Part shown: positions 23,634 through 33,155 of the stretch, one piece after another
Position numbering within the stretch: the first letter of the stretch is position 1
How the letters are laid out: the number at the start of each line of letters is the position of its first letter
Source of the DNA: Natronococcus occultus SP4
GTDB lineage: Archaea; Halobacteriota; Halobacteria; Halobacteriales; Natrialbaceae
NCBI RefSeq assembly: GCF_000328685.1
Contig: NC_019974.1
Span: 859,001 to 923,000 of the forward strand
Direction: 5' to 3'
Length of the DNA stretch: 64,000 nt
The notes under the pieces: model-generated
Told to the model about the DNA's origin: nothing
The model's input: the letters and a program-made list of their open reading frames with translations, nothing else
Databases searched by the model: none
Position numbers and translations under genes: made by a program

Positions 23634-24923
23634 TCAGTCGTCGCGCTCGAGGGCAACGCCCAGCTCCTCGAGGACGTCGAAGAATGTCGGGAACGAGACG
23701 TCGACGTGTTCGGCCCCTGCGATCGTCGTCTCGCCGTCGGCGACGAGCCCGGCGAGGGCCAGCGCCATCACGATCCGGTGGTCGCCGCGGCCGTCGACCG
23801 CGGCGCCCTCGAGGGTCGACTCGCCGCCGTGAACGGTTAGCGACGCCTGCTCCTCGGTCGTCTCGACGCCCAGCGTGCCGAGCTCCTCGGCCATCGCGCT
23901 CACGCGGTCGGTCTCCTTGTAGCGGACGTGCTCGGCGTCGACGATCCGGGTGTCGCCGTCGGCGACCGCCCCCAGCGTCGCGATCGTCGGCAGCAGGTCG
24001 GGCGTGTCCTCGACGGAGACCTCGATCCCTTCGAGATCCCCCGCGGCGACGTCGATCGTTCCCGCCTCGCGGTCCCAGTCGACGTCGGCGCCCATCGCCG
24101 AGACGATCTCGACGATCGCCGTGTCCCCCTGGGCGCTCGGCCGGGCACCCTCGATCCGGACGCCGTCGTCCCCGGCGATCGCACCCGCCGCGAGCAGGTA
24201 CGAGATCGAGGAGAAATCGCCGGGAACGCGGTACTCGCCGCCCGCGGGCTCGTAGCGCTGCCCGCCTGCGACGGCGAACCCGCGCTCGGTCTGCTCGGCC
24301 GCGACGCCGAAGTCGTCGAGGACCTCGAGGGTGATGTCGACGTACGGCGCCGACTTGAGCTCGGTCTCGAGTTCGATCTCGAGGCCGTCCTCGGTGACCG
24401 CGCCGGCCATCAGCAGGGCCGTGATGTACTGCGAGGAGACGTCCCCCGGAATCGAAACCTCGTCGCCCGAGATCGGCCCGGTAACCACGAGCGGGGCCTG
24501 GCCGTTGCCGCGGGTGCTTTCGGCCTCGCCGCCCAGGTCTGCGATCGCCTCGAGCAGCGGCCCCTGGGGGCGGCTGCGCAACGATTCGTCGCCCGTGAGA
24601 ACGGTCGTGCCGTCGGCCAGTGCCGCCGCGGCCGTCACCAGCCGCATCGTCGTCCCGCTGTTCTCGCAGTCGATGACGTCGGCCGGAACGCCCGGCTGGC
24701 CGTCGAAGCCCGTAATCTCGAGTGTGTCCTCGTCACGGTCGACGCTCCCGCCGAACAGCGAGACGGCGTGGGCGGTCGCCTCCGTGTCGGCGCTCCAGAG
24801 CGCGTCGCGGACGGTCGTCTCCGAGGCGTAGCCGGCCGCGAGGATCGCGCGGTGAGTGTAGCTCTTCGAGGGCGGCGCTCGCGCCCGTCCCGCGACGCGG
24901 GACGGGGTGATGGTGACGTCCAT
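23634..24923 (-). CDS. aroA: 3-phosphoshikimate 1-carboxyvinyltransferase (EPSP synthase)
   Basis: This 429-residue shikimate-pathway enzyme joins shikimate-3-phosphate and phosphoenolpyruvate. Family signatures are clear: [12 protein letters not shown] with the Lys, [47 protein letters not shown], and a final [16 protein letters not shown]. The start at 24923 ([10 protein letters not shown]) is the family N-terminus. The open frame continues upstream, but that part is the decayed SDR fragment, not aroA. It supplies the substrate of AroC, whose gene is 4 kb away in the same orientation. Confidence 0.95.
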   Translation of the reverse strand: MDVTITPSRVAGRARAPPSKSYTHRAILAAGYASETTVRDALWSADTEATAHAVSLFGGSVDRDEDTLEITGFDGQPGVPADVIDCENSGTTMRLVTAAAALADGTTVLTGDESLRSRPQGPLLEAIADLGGEAESTRGNGQAPLVVTGPISGDEVSIPGDVSSQYITALLMAGAVTEDGLEIELETELKSAPYVDITLEVLDDFGVAAEQTERGFAVAGGQRYEPAGGEYRVPGDFSSISYLLAAGAIAGDDGVRIEGARPSAQGDTAIVEIVSAMGADVDWDREAGTIDVAAGDLEGIEVSVEDTPDLLPTIATLGAVADGDTRIVDAEHVRYKETDRVSAMAEELGTLGVETTEEQASLTVHGGESTLEGAAVDGRGDHRIVMALALAGLVADGETTIAGAEHVDVSFPTFFDVLEELGVALERDD

Positions 24924-24948
24924 ACTGGTCCTGGGTAGGGGCGCCCTA

Positions 24949-25239
24949 TCACGGTACCGATGGTGGCCGTATTGCAGCCGCGCGTCTCCGAGCGATCGGA
25001 CGGTCCCTGGAGAGCTCGAGACGACGACCGTACTGGCGACGTCGGCGCGCGAAATATCGTCGCGGTACTCGAAAGGCACCGAGACGCGGCCCGTCCCCTC
25101 GTCGTCGGTCAGCGCCGTCGGCCGGAGGATCGTCGCGTCCAGCGAGGGAGTCGTCGGCACAGCACCTGGCCACCCGGTAGGGGCGGATCGCCTCGGGATC
25201 GGCCAGCGGTTCGCTGGCCCGGGAGGCCCTGCACATCAC
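24949..25239 (-). pseudogene. Decayed C-terminal fragment of an NAD(P)-binding SDR-type protein
   Basis: Sequence resembling the C-terminal half of atypical short-chain dehydrogenases (YwnB-like) is spread over two frames. First frame: [14 protein letters not shown] and ADDSLA. Then, after a break near 25141, the other frame gives [20 protein letters not shown] and [13 protein letters not shown]. Then the first frame again gives [10 protein letters not shown] before a stop. The N-terminal Rossmann part is gone. Two frame changes plus truncation make a functional protein unlikely. It sits between aroA and the carbamoyltransferase, with 25241-25335 carrying nothing recognisable. The family call rests on remembered motif patterns. 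Confidence 0.65.
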
Positions 25240-25335
25240 GGCGTCGTCAAAAGACGCTGCGGTCGGCGAACCCCGGGCGAACGGGTTCGAGTGAGCGGGC
25301 CCCCGTCGTCGAGGCGCGCCGCAGACGCGGCGTGG

Positions 25336-27108
25336 TCACTCGCTCGCCGTTCCGGCCACGGCGTCGCCCTCGAGGACGTCGTCGAGCCTCTCGACTTGCT
25401 TCTCGACGACGACGTCCTCGAGAACGAGGACGTCCAGCCCCATCCCGTAGAAGTCCTTGATCGCCTCGGTCGGCGTGTTGACGATCGGTTCGGCGTGGTC
25501 GTTGAAGGAGGTGTTCAGGAGGACGGGGACGCCCGTGATGGACTCGAACTCGGAGAGCAGCCGGTGGTAGCGGGGGTGTTGGTCCTCGCGGACGGTCTGG
25601 GGTCGGGTCGAGTCGTCGGCGGGGTGAAGCACCGCCTCGAGCTCGTCGACCTTCTCCGGGCGGACGTCGAAGGTGTCGATCATGAAGGGTGCGGGCTGGC
25701 CGTCGATCAGGTACTCCTCGGCGGCGTCCTCGAGCATCGAGGGGGCGAAGGGGCGCCACTCCTCGCGGTGTTTGACGTACCTGTTGACCCGATCCCTCGA
25801 CGCTTCCGTCCGGGGGTCGGCGAGGATGCTCCGGGCGCCGAGCGCCCGCGGCCCCATCTCCATGCGCCCCTGGAACCAGCCCACGAGGGCGCCGTCGGCG
25901 AGCCGCTCGGCGACGTAGGCTTCGAGGTCGTCGGGTTTCCCGTACCGGATCTTGTTGGTCTCGAGCAGCGACTCGATCTCGTCCGTTTCGTACTCGGGGC
26001 CGAGGTAGACCGTCGTCTGGGGCTCGACGGCGTCGGGACGGCGATCGAGCCAGCCGGCGCCGAGCGCGAGTCCGGCGTCGTGGGCCACCGGCTGGATGAA
26101 CGTGTCGTCGACGGCCTCCAGCTCCCGCACGTGCTTGTTGAGCTTGCAGTTCAGGGCGACGCCGCCGGCCAGCGCGACGTCGTTCGAACGGCAGGCGCCC
26201 AGGTAGGCCTCAACGATCTCACAGACCGTCTCTTCGAGGAGCTTCTGGGCGGTGTGGGCGAGATCTTTCTCCCACTGGTCGAACTGGCCGGGACTGTCGT
26301 TGCGCGGCCGGGCGAACGCGTCCTCGAGCTTCTCGACGCCGTATCCCGTTCCCCAGCGCTTCGTCAGCGGCGTGACGTCGTAGTCGACGCCGGTGTCGAT
26401 CAGCTCCCGCAGGGTGTGTTCGATCTCGGGGCGGCGCTCGCCGTAGGGCGCGAGCCCCATCACCTTCCCCTCGCCGTTGAACATCCGGTAACCCAGGTAC
26501 TCCGTGATGATCGCGAAAAAGAGCCCGAGACTGTTGGGGTGCTCGTAGGTTCGGACCCGCGCCAGCCCGTCGGGGGTTCCCCGCCAGATCACCGTCGAAT
26601 CGTACTCGCCTTTCGCGTCGATGGTCAGGATCAACGCGTCGTCGAACCCCGAGGGGTGGAACGCGCTCGCCGCATGACAGCGGTGGTGGGAGCGACAGTC
26701 GACGGGCGGCACCGGTGTCCCGATCGACTCGAGGCGGGTCTCGACCTGCCGGGTCGGGAAAAAGCGGCTCCGGATCTCGTCGACGACGGTCTCCTCGAGG
26801 GCCGACACTTTCCTGGCGATCCCGGGGGCGCTGACCGCGTCGCTGACGTAGTGGCGTCGGATTCGGGAGCGAAGCTGGGGATCGTAGGGGAGCAAAATGC
26901 GATCGAGATCGGGGAGCTCGAGGTCGCGATACTCGAGACAGGCGCGGATCGCACGCTCCGGAAACGTGTCGACGGCGTGTTTGTCCCGCGTCAGCCGCTC
27001 CTCCTCGATGCCAAACACCGGTCGACCGTTTTCGAAGAGGACGGCGCTTGGATCGTGCTGACCGTACAGTCCGATCGCGGGTTTGCAGGCGAGAATATAC
27101 GAACTCAT
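25336..27108 (-). CDS. NodU/CmcH-family carbamoyltransferase
   Basis: A 590-residue enzyme family that moves a carbamoyl group from carbamoyl phosphate, via carbamoyl-adenylate, onto a sugar or other hydroxyl. The N-terminal Kae1-like domain shows SHHRCHAASAF metal-binding histidines, LTIDAKGEYDSTV, and FNGEGKVMGLAPYGE. The C-terminal YrdC-like carbamoylation half follows WFQGRMEMGPRALGARSILADPR and NTSFNDHAEPIV. The length fits the family. MSSYILACKPA at 27108 is the usual start. In haloarchaea such enzymes act on glycans or small molecules, but no glycosylation genes are adjacent, so the acceptor is unknown. Confidence 0.9.
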   Translation of the reverse strand: MSSYILACKPAIGLYGQHDPSAVLFENGRPVFGIEEERLTRDKHAVDTFPERAIRACLEYRDLELPDLDRILLPYDPQLRSRIRRHYVSDAVSAPGIARKVSALEETVVDEIRSRFFPTRQVETRLESIGTPVPPVDCRSHHRCHAASAFHPSGFDDALILTIDAKGEYDSTVIWRGTPDGLARVRTYEHPNSLGLFFAIITEYLGYRMFNGEGKVMGLAPYGERRPEIEHTLRELIDTGVDYDVTPLTKRWGTGYGVEKLEDAFARPRNDSPGQFDQWEKDLAHTAQKLLEETVCEIVEAYLGACRSNDVALAGGVALNCKLNKHVRELEAVDDTFIQPVAHDAGLALGAGWLDRRPDAVEPQTTVYLGPEYETDEIESLLETNKIRYGKPDDLEAYVAERLADGALVGWFQGRMEMGPRALGARSILADPRTEASRDRVNRYVKHREEWRPFAPSMLEDAAEEYLIDGQPAPFMIDTFDVRPEKVDELEAVLHPADDSTRPQTVREDQHPRYHRLLSEFESITGVPVLLNTSFNDHAEPIVNTPTEAIKDFYGMGLDVLVLEDVVVEKQVERLDDVLEGDAVAGTASE

Positions 27109-27356
27109 TAGCGGGGACTCGTTCACTTACTCCGTGAAGAGGGGTCAAAACGTTCCCGAAAAGTATCTCGTTTATCGGAACCGGGGCGGTCTGCGAGGGG
27201 ATCTGGCCGGGCTCTCGATCTCCTCGGCTGGACTCGTCCAGGTCGTCCTCATCTCCGCGGGAACGGTACCGATTCCGTTCTCGGTGCGGTCGCACCTCCG
27301 GTCCCGACCGGTTGCAACCCACGCAATTATGTGCGGGGGTTCCCCAACCACCCGAC

Positions 27357-28541
27357 ATGGAAACCGATCTCGATCCCTTGCGGTCCGTCCTCGAGGACGA
27401 GGGTCACGACGGCTACCTCATCAGTGACGACGACTCCGACTCCGACCAGCGGTACGTCTCCGGGTTCACGGCGCCCGACGCCTATCAGACGCTCGTAACC
27501 GCGGCCGGCGAGGTCCACCTGCTCGTCTCGGGCCTAGAGTACGGCCGGGCGCAGAAGGAGGCCGACGCCGACTCCGTGAGCCGACGGGCCGCCTACGACT
27601 ATCAGGAGCTGGTGGCCGAACACGGCTCCTACGAGGGCACCCTGCGAACGATCGCCGCGTTCCTCGCCGACCACGGTGTCGACTCGATCGCCGTCCCGCG
27701 AAACTTCCCGACGGGGACCGCCGACGGGCTCCGGGAGCTCGGTCTCGAGGTCGCGGTCGAGAGCGAGGACGTGGTCGAGGAGATCAGGTCCCGGAAGACC
27801 CCCTGGGAGACGAACCAGATCAGCGCGACCCAGTCGGCCAACGAGGCCGCGATGGCCGCCGCCGAACGGCTCATCGCCACCGCCGAGATCGAGGACGGCG
27901 CGCTCGTTTTCGACGGCGAGGAGCTGACCAGCGCGCGCGTCAAAGAGGAGATCGAGATCACGCTGCTTCGCCACGGCTGTGGGCTCGACGAGACGATCGT
28001 CGCCTGCGGCGCCGATGGCGCCGACCCGCACAACCGCGGCAGCGGCACCCTGGAGGCCGGGAAACCGATCGTGATCGACATCTTCCCGCGGGACAAGGGG
28101 ACCGGCTACTTCGGCGACATGACCCGCACCTTCGTCCGCGGCGAGCCGACCGCGGAGGCGAAACGTCGCTACGAGGTCACTCGCGAGGCGTTCGAGACTG
28201 CCCTGGAGACCATCGAGGCCGGCGTCACGGGCGCGGCGGTCCACGACGCGGTCTGTGACGTGATCGAGGACGCCGGCTACGAGACGCTGCGAAGCGATCC
28301 GAGCGCCGACATTGGCTTCATCCACAGCACCGGTCACGGCGTCGGGCTCGACCTCCACGAGCAGCCGAGCCTCTCGCCGACGGGCGAGGAGCTCGAGCCG
28401 GGCCACGTCGTCACCGTCGAGCCGGGGCTCTACGACCCCGAGGTCGGCGGAATCCGTATCGAGGATCTCGTCGTCGTCACCGAGGACGGCTACGAGAACC
28501 TGACCGAGTATCCGGTCGCGTTCGAACCCCGGGCGAACTGA
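27357..28541 (+). CDS. M24 family Xaa-Pro dipeptidase-like metallopeptidase
   Basis: A 394-residue cytoplasmic peptidase of the prolidase group. All five metal ligands of the pita-bread fold are present: Asp in VIDIFPRD, Asp in GDMTRTF, His in STGHGVGLD, Glu in TVEPGLY and Glu in IRIEDLV. The N-terminal domain (about residues 1-125) is the usual creatinase_N-like lobe. A TATA-like AATTATG at about 27325 lies 29 nt before the ATG at 27357, suggesting a leaderless transcript. Contrast the M24 protein at 49262, where ligands are lost. Confidence 0.88.
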   Translation: METDLDPLRSVLEDEGHDGYLISDDDSDSDQRYVSGFTAPDAYQTLVTAAGEVHLLVSGLEYGRAQKEADADSVSRRAAYDYQELVAEHGSYEGTLRTIAAFLADHGVDSIAVPRNFPTGTADGLRELGLEVAVESEDVVEEIRSRKTPWETNQISATQSANEAAMAAAERLIATAEIEDGALVFDGEELTSARVKEEIEITLLRHGCGLDETIVACGADGADPHNRGSGTLEAGKPIVIDIFPRDKGTGYFGDMTRTFVRGEPTAEAKRRYEVTREAFETALETIEAGVTGAAVHDAVCDVIEDAGYETLRSDPSADIGFIHSTGHGVGLDLHEQPSLSPTGEELEPGHVVTVEPGLYDPEVGGIRIEDLVVVTEDGYENLTEYPVAFEPRAN

Positions 28542-28705
28542 GGAACTCGCGCCGCCACGAAAATTCAGGTATGTTTACCCAGAAAGTATTTATTATTCGT
28601 ATATCTATGAAAAGATAGCCGGGATCGATCACCCCCCACAACCGCGTCCGGATCGCTGGTACGCCGTCCCGGCTGAACCACCCCCTCTTCCCCCTTTCTC
28701 AACCG

Positions 28706-29755
28706 TCAGCACCGACAGTCAGCGGCGATCCGCTCGCCGACCTCGAGACCGCTTCGCAGTGCCGCGTGGATCCGTCCCTCGCCGACGGTCCAGTCACCGA
28801 CACAGTACAGCCCCGTGGACTCGGCTCGCACCAGCGGTTCGCTCGGCGCGCCGTCTTCGGGAATCGCATAGCGCCACCCCTGGTGGTCGGTCCAGTCGGG
28901 TTCGGTGAGACGGTCGTCCTCGAGCAGTCCGGCAGTCACGGCGGCGAGTTCGGCGAGATTGCGCTCCGGATCGCGACCGTCGTTGGCGACCGACCACTCG
29001 TGGTTGGCCTGGACGATCAGTAGCGACTCCCCGTCGGGGACGTGGCCCGGTTTGCACTCCTCGCGGCTGATCCAGCCCACCGCGTGGTCCTTGTCGGTGT
29101 TGACGAGCGCGTAGTAGGGCCGATCGAGTTCGAACGGATAGTGGTAGACCCCGGTCCAGACCCGACGGTAGGAGACGTCTTCGAGCGTCGCCACCAGCGA
29201 ACCGCGCCACCCCGCGTCCCACGAACTCGCCTCGAGTATCGCGGCCGTCTGAGGCGCCGGCGGGTTCAACACGACGACGTCGTACGGTCCCCACGGGTTG
29301 CCCGCGGCGTCCTCGAGGGTCCACGTTCCCGCTTTGTCGTCCCGCACCAGGCGCTCGACGCGGGTCTCCCGGTGGATCGTCGCGTCGGTGCGAGCGAACA
29401 GCCGCTTCGCGAGCTGGGTGAGTCCTCGCTCGTAGCTCCACTTGTGGTCGTCGGCGTCCCGACCCGGTTTGATCTCGCCGTCGCGGTCGAACGTCCAGAC
29501 GGGGTCGGTGACGTCGACGAGCCCGCCGGTCGGGAGCTGCTCCGTTACCAGCTCGACGATTCGCTCGTCGGCGGCCTTCAGATAGTTCGCGCCGTAGTCG
29601 TAGACGAGGCCGTCCCGCCGTCGCGTCGCGGCTCGCCCACAGAGCCCGCCCGACTTCTCGAGTACCGTCACCGACGTCTCGGCGGTCGCGTCCTCGAGGG
29701 CGAACGCCGCGGCGGCCGCGCCGGCGCCGGCGCCGACGATTCCGATCCGTTCCAT
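28706..29755 (-). CDS. Renalase-like FAD-dependent oxidoreductase
   Basis: A 349-residue flavoprotein. The N-terminus IGIVGAGAGAAAAAFAL is an FAD-binding Rossmann motif, followed by VLEKSGGLCGRAATRR, the second dinucleotide loop of the amine oxidase/renalase group, and VYDYGANYLKA. The C-terminus LYCVGDWTVGEGRIHAALRSG is the FAD pyrophosphate-binding end. The family oxidises amines or reduced nicotinamide isomers; the substrate here is unknown. The 165 bp before it, 28542-28705, is AT-rich (for example a run around 28585-28612) and probably holds the ends of two convergent transcripts. Confidence 0.82.
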   Translation of the reverse strand: MERIGIVGAGAGAAAAAFALEDATAETSVTVLEKSGGLCGRAATRRRDGLVYDYGANYLKAADERIVELVTEQLPTGGLVDVTDPVWTFDRDGEIKPGRDADDHKWSYERGLTQLAKRLFARTDATIHRETRVERLVRDDKAGTWTLEDAAGNPWGPYDVVVLNPPAPQTAAILEASSWDAGWRGSLVATLEDVSYRRVWTGVYHYPFELDRPYYALVNTDKDHAVGWISREECKPGHVPDGESLLIVQANHEWSVANDGRDPERNLAELAAVTAGLLEDDRLTEPDWTDHQGWRYAIPEDGAPSEPLVRAESTGLYCVGDWTVGEGRIHAALRSGLEVGERIAADCRC

Positions 29756-29871
29756 ACGCGGCGTTCGAGGTCAGTCCTGAAGTACCCTCCCGCAGCCGGC
29801 GCGGATTGCCGGCTCGTCGCCGAACCGTTTCCTGCCGGGTTCCGCCAGCGGGTAGCAACGCAGCGATTGCG

Positions 29872-30645
29872 CTACTGACGCCCGTCGCTCGCAGGCCGGC
29901 GTGCATCGGACGGACGATCGCGACGCGCCGCGAGCCGTCCCCCGACGTACCCGCCGAGCGCGCCGAGGACGCCGGCGAAGGCCACGACGAACAGCGCCGA
30001 CAGGAGCAGGGTCGCGCCGACGACGACGGCTTCCCCGGTCTGGCCGACCGTCAGCAGTCCCGAGAGCACGCCGCCCGCGACGAAGACGAGCATCGCCAGC
30101 ACCGGTATCGCCGGGAGCAACCCCGCGAGCGTGCCGACGCTGACGGTCCGATCGGACTCGGCGCGCTCGAGGTAGCCCGCCAGCGCGCCCCCGAACGCCG
30201 GCGAGAACGGCAGGAACGACAGCGCGACGGTGACGACGGCGCCGAGGACGGCGTAGGTTCCGTACGAGCTCGCGGGTTCGCCCGCCTCGCTCCGACGGCG
30301 GGTGCGTCGTCTCGCGACGAGGTAGCCGACGGCGGCCAGCACCGTTCCGACGCCGACGAGCGCGAGCCCCGTTCCGGTCCAGGAGACGACGGCGTCGGCC
30401 ACCGCGAGTGCCTCGGCGTCGGTTAGCTCGGTCGTGCCGACCGTCACCGTCACCGCCTCGTCCTCGATCCCCGCGGCGAGCGCGTCACGATCGACGAAGA
30501 CGAGGACGGCGCTTCCGGCGACGAGCGCGAGCGTGCCGACCAGCGCGACGATAACGGCGAGAATCCAGTCGACGAACGCCGGCAGCGGTCGGTCGGCGGT
30601 CGAACGACCCTCCCGATCCACCCCTTCGGTCGGTGTCGATCCCAT
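29872..30645 (-). CDS. Multi-pass membrane protein, DUF5518-like
   Basis: A 257-residue protein with about five or six membrane helices: ILAVIVALVGTLALVAGSAVL, GLALVGVGTVLAAVGYLV, YAVLGAVVTVALSFLPF, LAGLLPAIPVLAMLVFVAGG and ALFVVAFAGVLGALGGYVGG. Arg-rich tails face the cytoplasm. The first loop is acidic and would be outside. It contains no catalytic motif I recognise. It stands alone between the flavoprotein gene and queC, same strand as both. Function unknown. Confidence 0.65.
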   Translation of the reverse strand: MGSTPTEGVDREGRSTADRPLPAFVDWILAVIVALVGTLALVAGSAVLVFVDRDALAAGIEDEAVTVTVGTTELTDAEALAVADAVVSWTGTGLALVGVGTVLAAVGYLVARRRTRRRSEAGEPASSYGTYAVLGAVVTVALSFLPFSPAFGGALAGYLERAESDRTVSVGTLAGLLPAIPVLAMLVFVAGGVLSGLLTVGQTGEAVVVGATLLLSALFVVAFAGVLGALGGYVGGRLAARRDRPSDARRPASDGRQ

Positions 30646-30721
30646 ACGGATAGTATGCGGTGTGGTACCTTATATCTGGGTCCGGCGAGGAACGCGGCGC
30701 GAACGCGGTTTCGGCCGATCG

Positions 30722-31459
30722 CTACGTCGACGCGTCCTCGCGATAGGAGGGACGCTCGTCGTACGCGATCGGGTCCCGGACGTCCAGTCGCTGGAACGCC
30801 TGCAGGCGGTAAGCGCAGGCGTCGCAGGTGCCACAGGCCGGTTCGTTCTCACGGTAGCAGCTCCAGGTGTGCTCGTAGGGTACCTCGAGTTCGAGCCCCC
30901 GCTCGGCGATGTCGGTCTTCGAACACTCGACGAACGGCGCCTCGATCGCGATCTCGGCGTCGGGTTTCGTACCGACGTCGACGACCCGCTCGAAGGCCTC
31001 GAAGAACTCGGGTCGGCAGTCGGGGTACCCCGAGAAGTCCTCGCTGTGGGCGCCGATGAACACCGCCTCGCAGCCGTTGGCCTCGGCGTAGGAGACCGCC
31101 ATCGCCAGCAGGTTCGCGTTCCGGAACGGGACGTAGGACGTCGGGATCTCGTCGCTTTCCATGTCGGCGTCCTCGACGTCGAGTTCGTCGTCGGTGAGAC
31201 TCGAGGCGCCGATCGCCGAGAGGTGGCCCGTCTCGATCCGCAGGAAGTCGGCGGCGTCGAACGCGTCGGCCAGCCGGCGGGCGCACTCGAGTTCGCGCTC
31301 GGCAGTGCGCTGGCCGTAGGAGGTGTGCAAGGCGTAGATCTCGTAGCCTCGCTCTCGGGCGACGGCGGCGGCGGTGGCGCTGTCCATCCCGCCCGAAAGG
31401 AGGACGACGGCGCGTTTCTCGTTCGGTTCGTCGGTCGTCGGCGTGGTGTCGTCGGTCAT
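30722..31459 (-). CDS. queC: 7-cyano-7-deazaguanine synthase QueC
   Basis: This 245-residue ATP-dependent enzyme turns 7-carboxy-7-deazaguanine into preQ0, the precursor of archaeosine in tRNA. The PP-loop LLSGGMDSATA is at about residue 20, followed by ALHTSYGQR. The zinc site near the C-terminus is CYRENEPACGTCDAC, with the four cysteines in family spacing. The start at 31459 (MTDDTTPTTDEPNEKRAVVLLSG, in two parts) gives a normal length. It is the last gene of queD-queE-queC, 16 bp after queE. Confidence 0.94.
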   Translation of the reverse strand: MTDDTTPTTDEPNEKRAVVLLSGGMDSATAAAVARERGYEIYALHTSYGQRTAERELECARRLADAFDAADFLRIETGHLSAIGASSLTDDELDVEDADMESDEIPTSYVPFRNANLLAMAVSYAEANGCEAVFIGAHSEDFSGYPDCRPEFFEAFERVVDVGTKPDAEIAIEAPFVECSKTDIAERGLELEVPYEHTWSCYRENEPACGTCDACAYRLQAFQRLDVRDPIAYDERPSYREDAST

Positions 31460-31475
31460 CGTGTGGATCAGTTGA

Positions 31476-32252
31476 CTACGTTTCGGGGGCGTCGTTCCAG
31501 AGGTCGACGTGCAGGCGGGGCGTGTACCGGAACCCGTACTCCATCGCCAGCTCGGCGACGCGCTCGCGAGTCTCGGCGAGGCGCTCGCGAGTAGCACCCT
31601 CTGGCATCAGGAGCACGTCCTCGTCGTGGATCGGCTCGCTCGTAACTCTACGGAGGTCCGCGAGCAGCCCGCGGATCTCGGGCATGTCGTCGGCGTCGGT
31701 AACGACGAACTTCAGCTGGAACGCGTAGTCCTCGACGAGCGCGGACAGCGCCTCGAGATCGATGCGGGCGTCCTCGTGGCGCTGGGCCCACTCACCCTCT
31801 CCTTTCGGGTCGCGGTCGGCGGTGGGCGTGGAGCTCTCGAGCTTCGGGCTGATCGAAGCGAGGTCGATCGGCGCCTCGCGGTGGATCGTCCCGTTGGTTT
31901 CGACGGTGGTGTGGTACCCGCGCTCGTCGAGGGTTTCGAGGAGCGCGACGCTCTCCTCGTGAAGCAGCGGTTCGCCACCCGTGAGGACGACGTGGTCGGC
32001 CGGGTGGGACTCGATCTCGGCGACGATCTCCTCGAGGCCCATTCTGGCGTGGGTCGGCTCCCAGGAGGTGTGATAGGAGTCACAGAACCAGCACCGCAGG
32101 TTACAGCCGCTGGTGCGGACGAACACCGACGGGACCCCGGCGAGAGTTCCCTCGCCCTGCAGCGAGTAGAACAGCTCGTTGATCGGGAGCCCCTCCCCGC
32201 CCGGATCGCGGTCGGCGACACACTCGCGGTCCGGAGAGTCGGAGACGGGCAT
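31476..32252 (-). CDS. queE: 7-carboxy-7-deazaguanine synthase QueE (radical SAM)
   Basis: This 258-residue radical SAM enzyme contracts the ring of 6-carboxytetrahydropterin. The cluster motif is SGCNLRCWFCDSYHT, the C-x3-C-x2-C pattern, preceded by LFYSLQGEGTLAGVPSVFVRT, split here as LFYSLQGEG and AGVPSVFVRT, which are QueE hallmarks. VLTGGEPLLHEE and TVETNGT follow. Its start is 1 bp from the queD stop, so the genes are translated together. The product feeds QueC. Confidence 0.95.
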   Translation of the reverse strand: MPVSDSPDRECVADRDPGGEGLPINELFYSLQGEGTLAGVPSVFVRTSGCNLRCWFCDSYHTSWEPTHARMGLEEIVAEIESHPADHVVLTGGEPLLHEESVALLETLDERGYHTTVETNGTIHREAPIDLASISPKLESSTPTADRDPKGEGEWAQRHEDARIDLEALSALVEDYAFQLKFVVTDADDMPEIRGLLADLRRVTSEPIHDEDVLLMPEGATRERLAETRERVAELAMEYGFRYTPRLHVDLWNDAPET

Positions 32253-32253
32253 C

Positions 32254-32724
32254 TCAGACCCCGCCGCCCCCGCAGAGTTCGCTCGTCTCGTTGACCTGGA
32301 CGGCGACGTCGGTCACGGTCTCGGGGAGCGCCGCCGCGAGTTTCTCCTCGAGGACGACGCTCATCACCTCCGCGGTGGGCGGGTGCTCGAGGACGACGAC
32401 GCCGTCGGCGTCGCCCGCGTCCTCGAAGGCCTCGATCAGGGGGTCGCCCCGCTCGAGCAGGAACATGTGATCCCACTCGTCGATTACCGCAGTAATATCG
32501 CCCTTGTCGGCGACCCACCCTTCCTCGGTGAGTTCGCCCTCGATCCTGACCGACACCTCGTAGTTGTGGCCGTGCGGGCGGGAACACTTGCCGTCGTGGT
32601 GGAGCAGTCGGTGGCCGGTGCTGATCCGGATCGGCCGATCCCGACCGATCTGAAGGACCCGACGGCTGCCGACGACGTCGGCGTCGGCGTCGGCGTCCTC
32701 GCGAGTGGAGAGCGTCTCGGTCAT
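32254..32724 (-). CDS. queD: 6-carboxytetrahydropterin synthase QueD
   Basis: This 156-residue enzyme converts 7,8-dihydroneopterin triphosphate to 6-carboxytetrahydropterin. Zinc ligands are His in ISTGHRLLHHDGKC and the paired HGH of RPHGHNYEV. The active-site region includes DKGDITAVIDEWDHMFLL. VNETSELCGGGGV ends the protein. It is the first gene of the archaeosine operon. Its start at 32724 is about 60 bp from the repeat array, so its promoter (a TATTCG-type element near 32735) lies at the edge of the origin region. Confidence 0.93.
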   Translation of the reverse strand: MTETLSTREDADADADVVGSRRVLQIGRDRPIRISTGHRLLHHDGKCSRPHGHNYEVSVRIEGELTEEGWVADKGDITAVIDEWDHMFLLERGDPLIEAFEDAGDADGVVVLEHPPTAEVMSVVLEEKLAAALPETVTDVAVQVNETSELCGGGGV

Positions 32725-32784
32725 ACTGGGATATTCGTAGCCGAATACTTAGGGCGGTCGGTCCGTCCTCGGGCCGACGGATCA

Positions 32785-33155
32785 AACGTGAGAAGAGTAC
32801 GTTTCCGCTGTTCTTCGCTCCCTGGTGGAGGGGGGAGAGTACATTTCCGCTGTTCTTTGTTCTGCAGTGGGTGTGAGAGAGTACGTTTCCGCTGTTTTCG
32901 CTCCTTGGTGGAGGTGAGAGAGTACGTTTCCGCTGTTCTTTGTTCCGCAGTGGGTGTGAGAGAGTACGTTTCCGCTGTTCTTTGTTCCGCAGTGGGTGTG
33001 AGAGAGTACGTTTCCGCTGTTCTTTGTTCCGCAGTGGGTGTGAGAGAGTACGTTTCCGCTGTTCTTTGTTCCGCAGTGGGTGTGAGAGAGTACGTTTCCG
33101 CTGTTCTTTGTTCCGCAGTGGGTGTGAGAGAGTACGTTTCCGCTGTTCTTCGCTT
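32785..33155. repeat. Nine-copy 42-bp tandem repeat array (candidate initiator-binding sites)
   Basis: The core GAGAGTACGTTTCCGCTGTT recurs head to tail. Its GTAC begins at 32797, 32839, 32881, 32922, 32964, 33006, 33048, 33090 and 33132; every step is 42 bp except one of 41. The five units from 32922 to 33090 are essentially identical and the outer ones diverge. GTTTCC(G/A)CTG resembles half of the archaeal mini-ORB (GTTTCCACTGG-type). Each unit also carries a GTGGGTGTG G-rich tract. No unique spacers are present. Confidence 0.9.

Noticed and set aside
32785-33155. CRISPR array
   Set aside because: Units are head-to-tail with no unique spacers between them, and the core resembles origin sites next to an orc gene. 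No cas genes are nearby.
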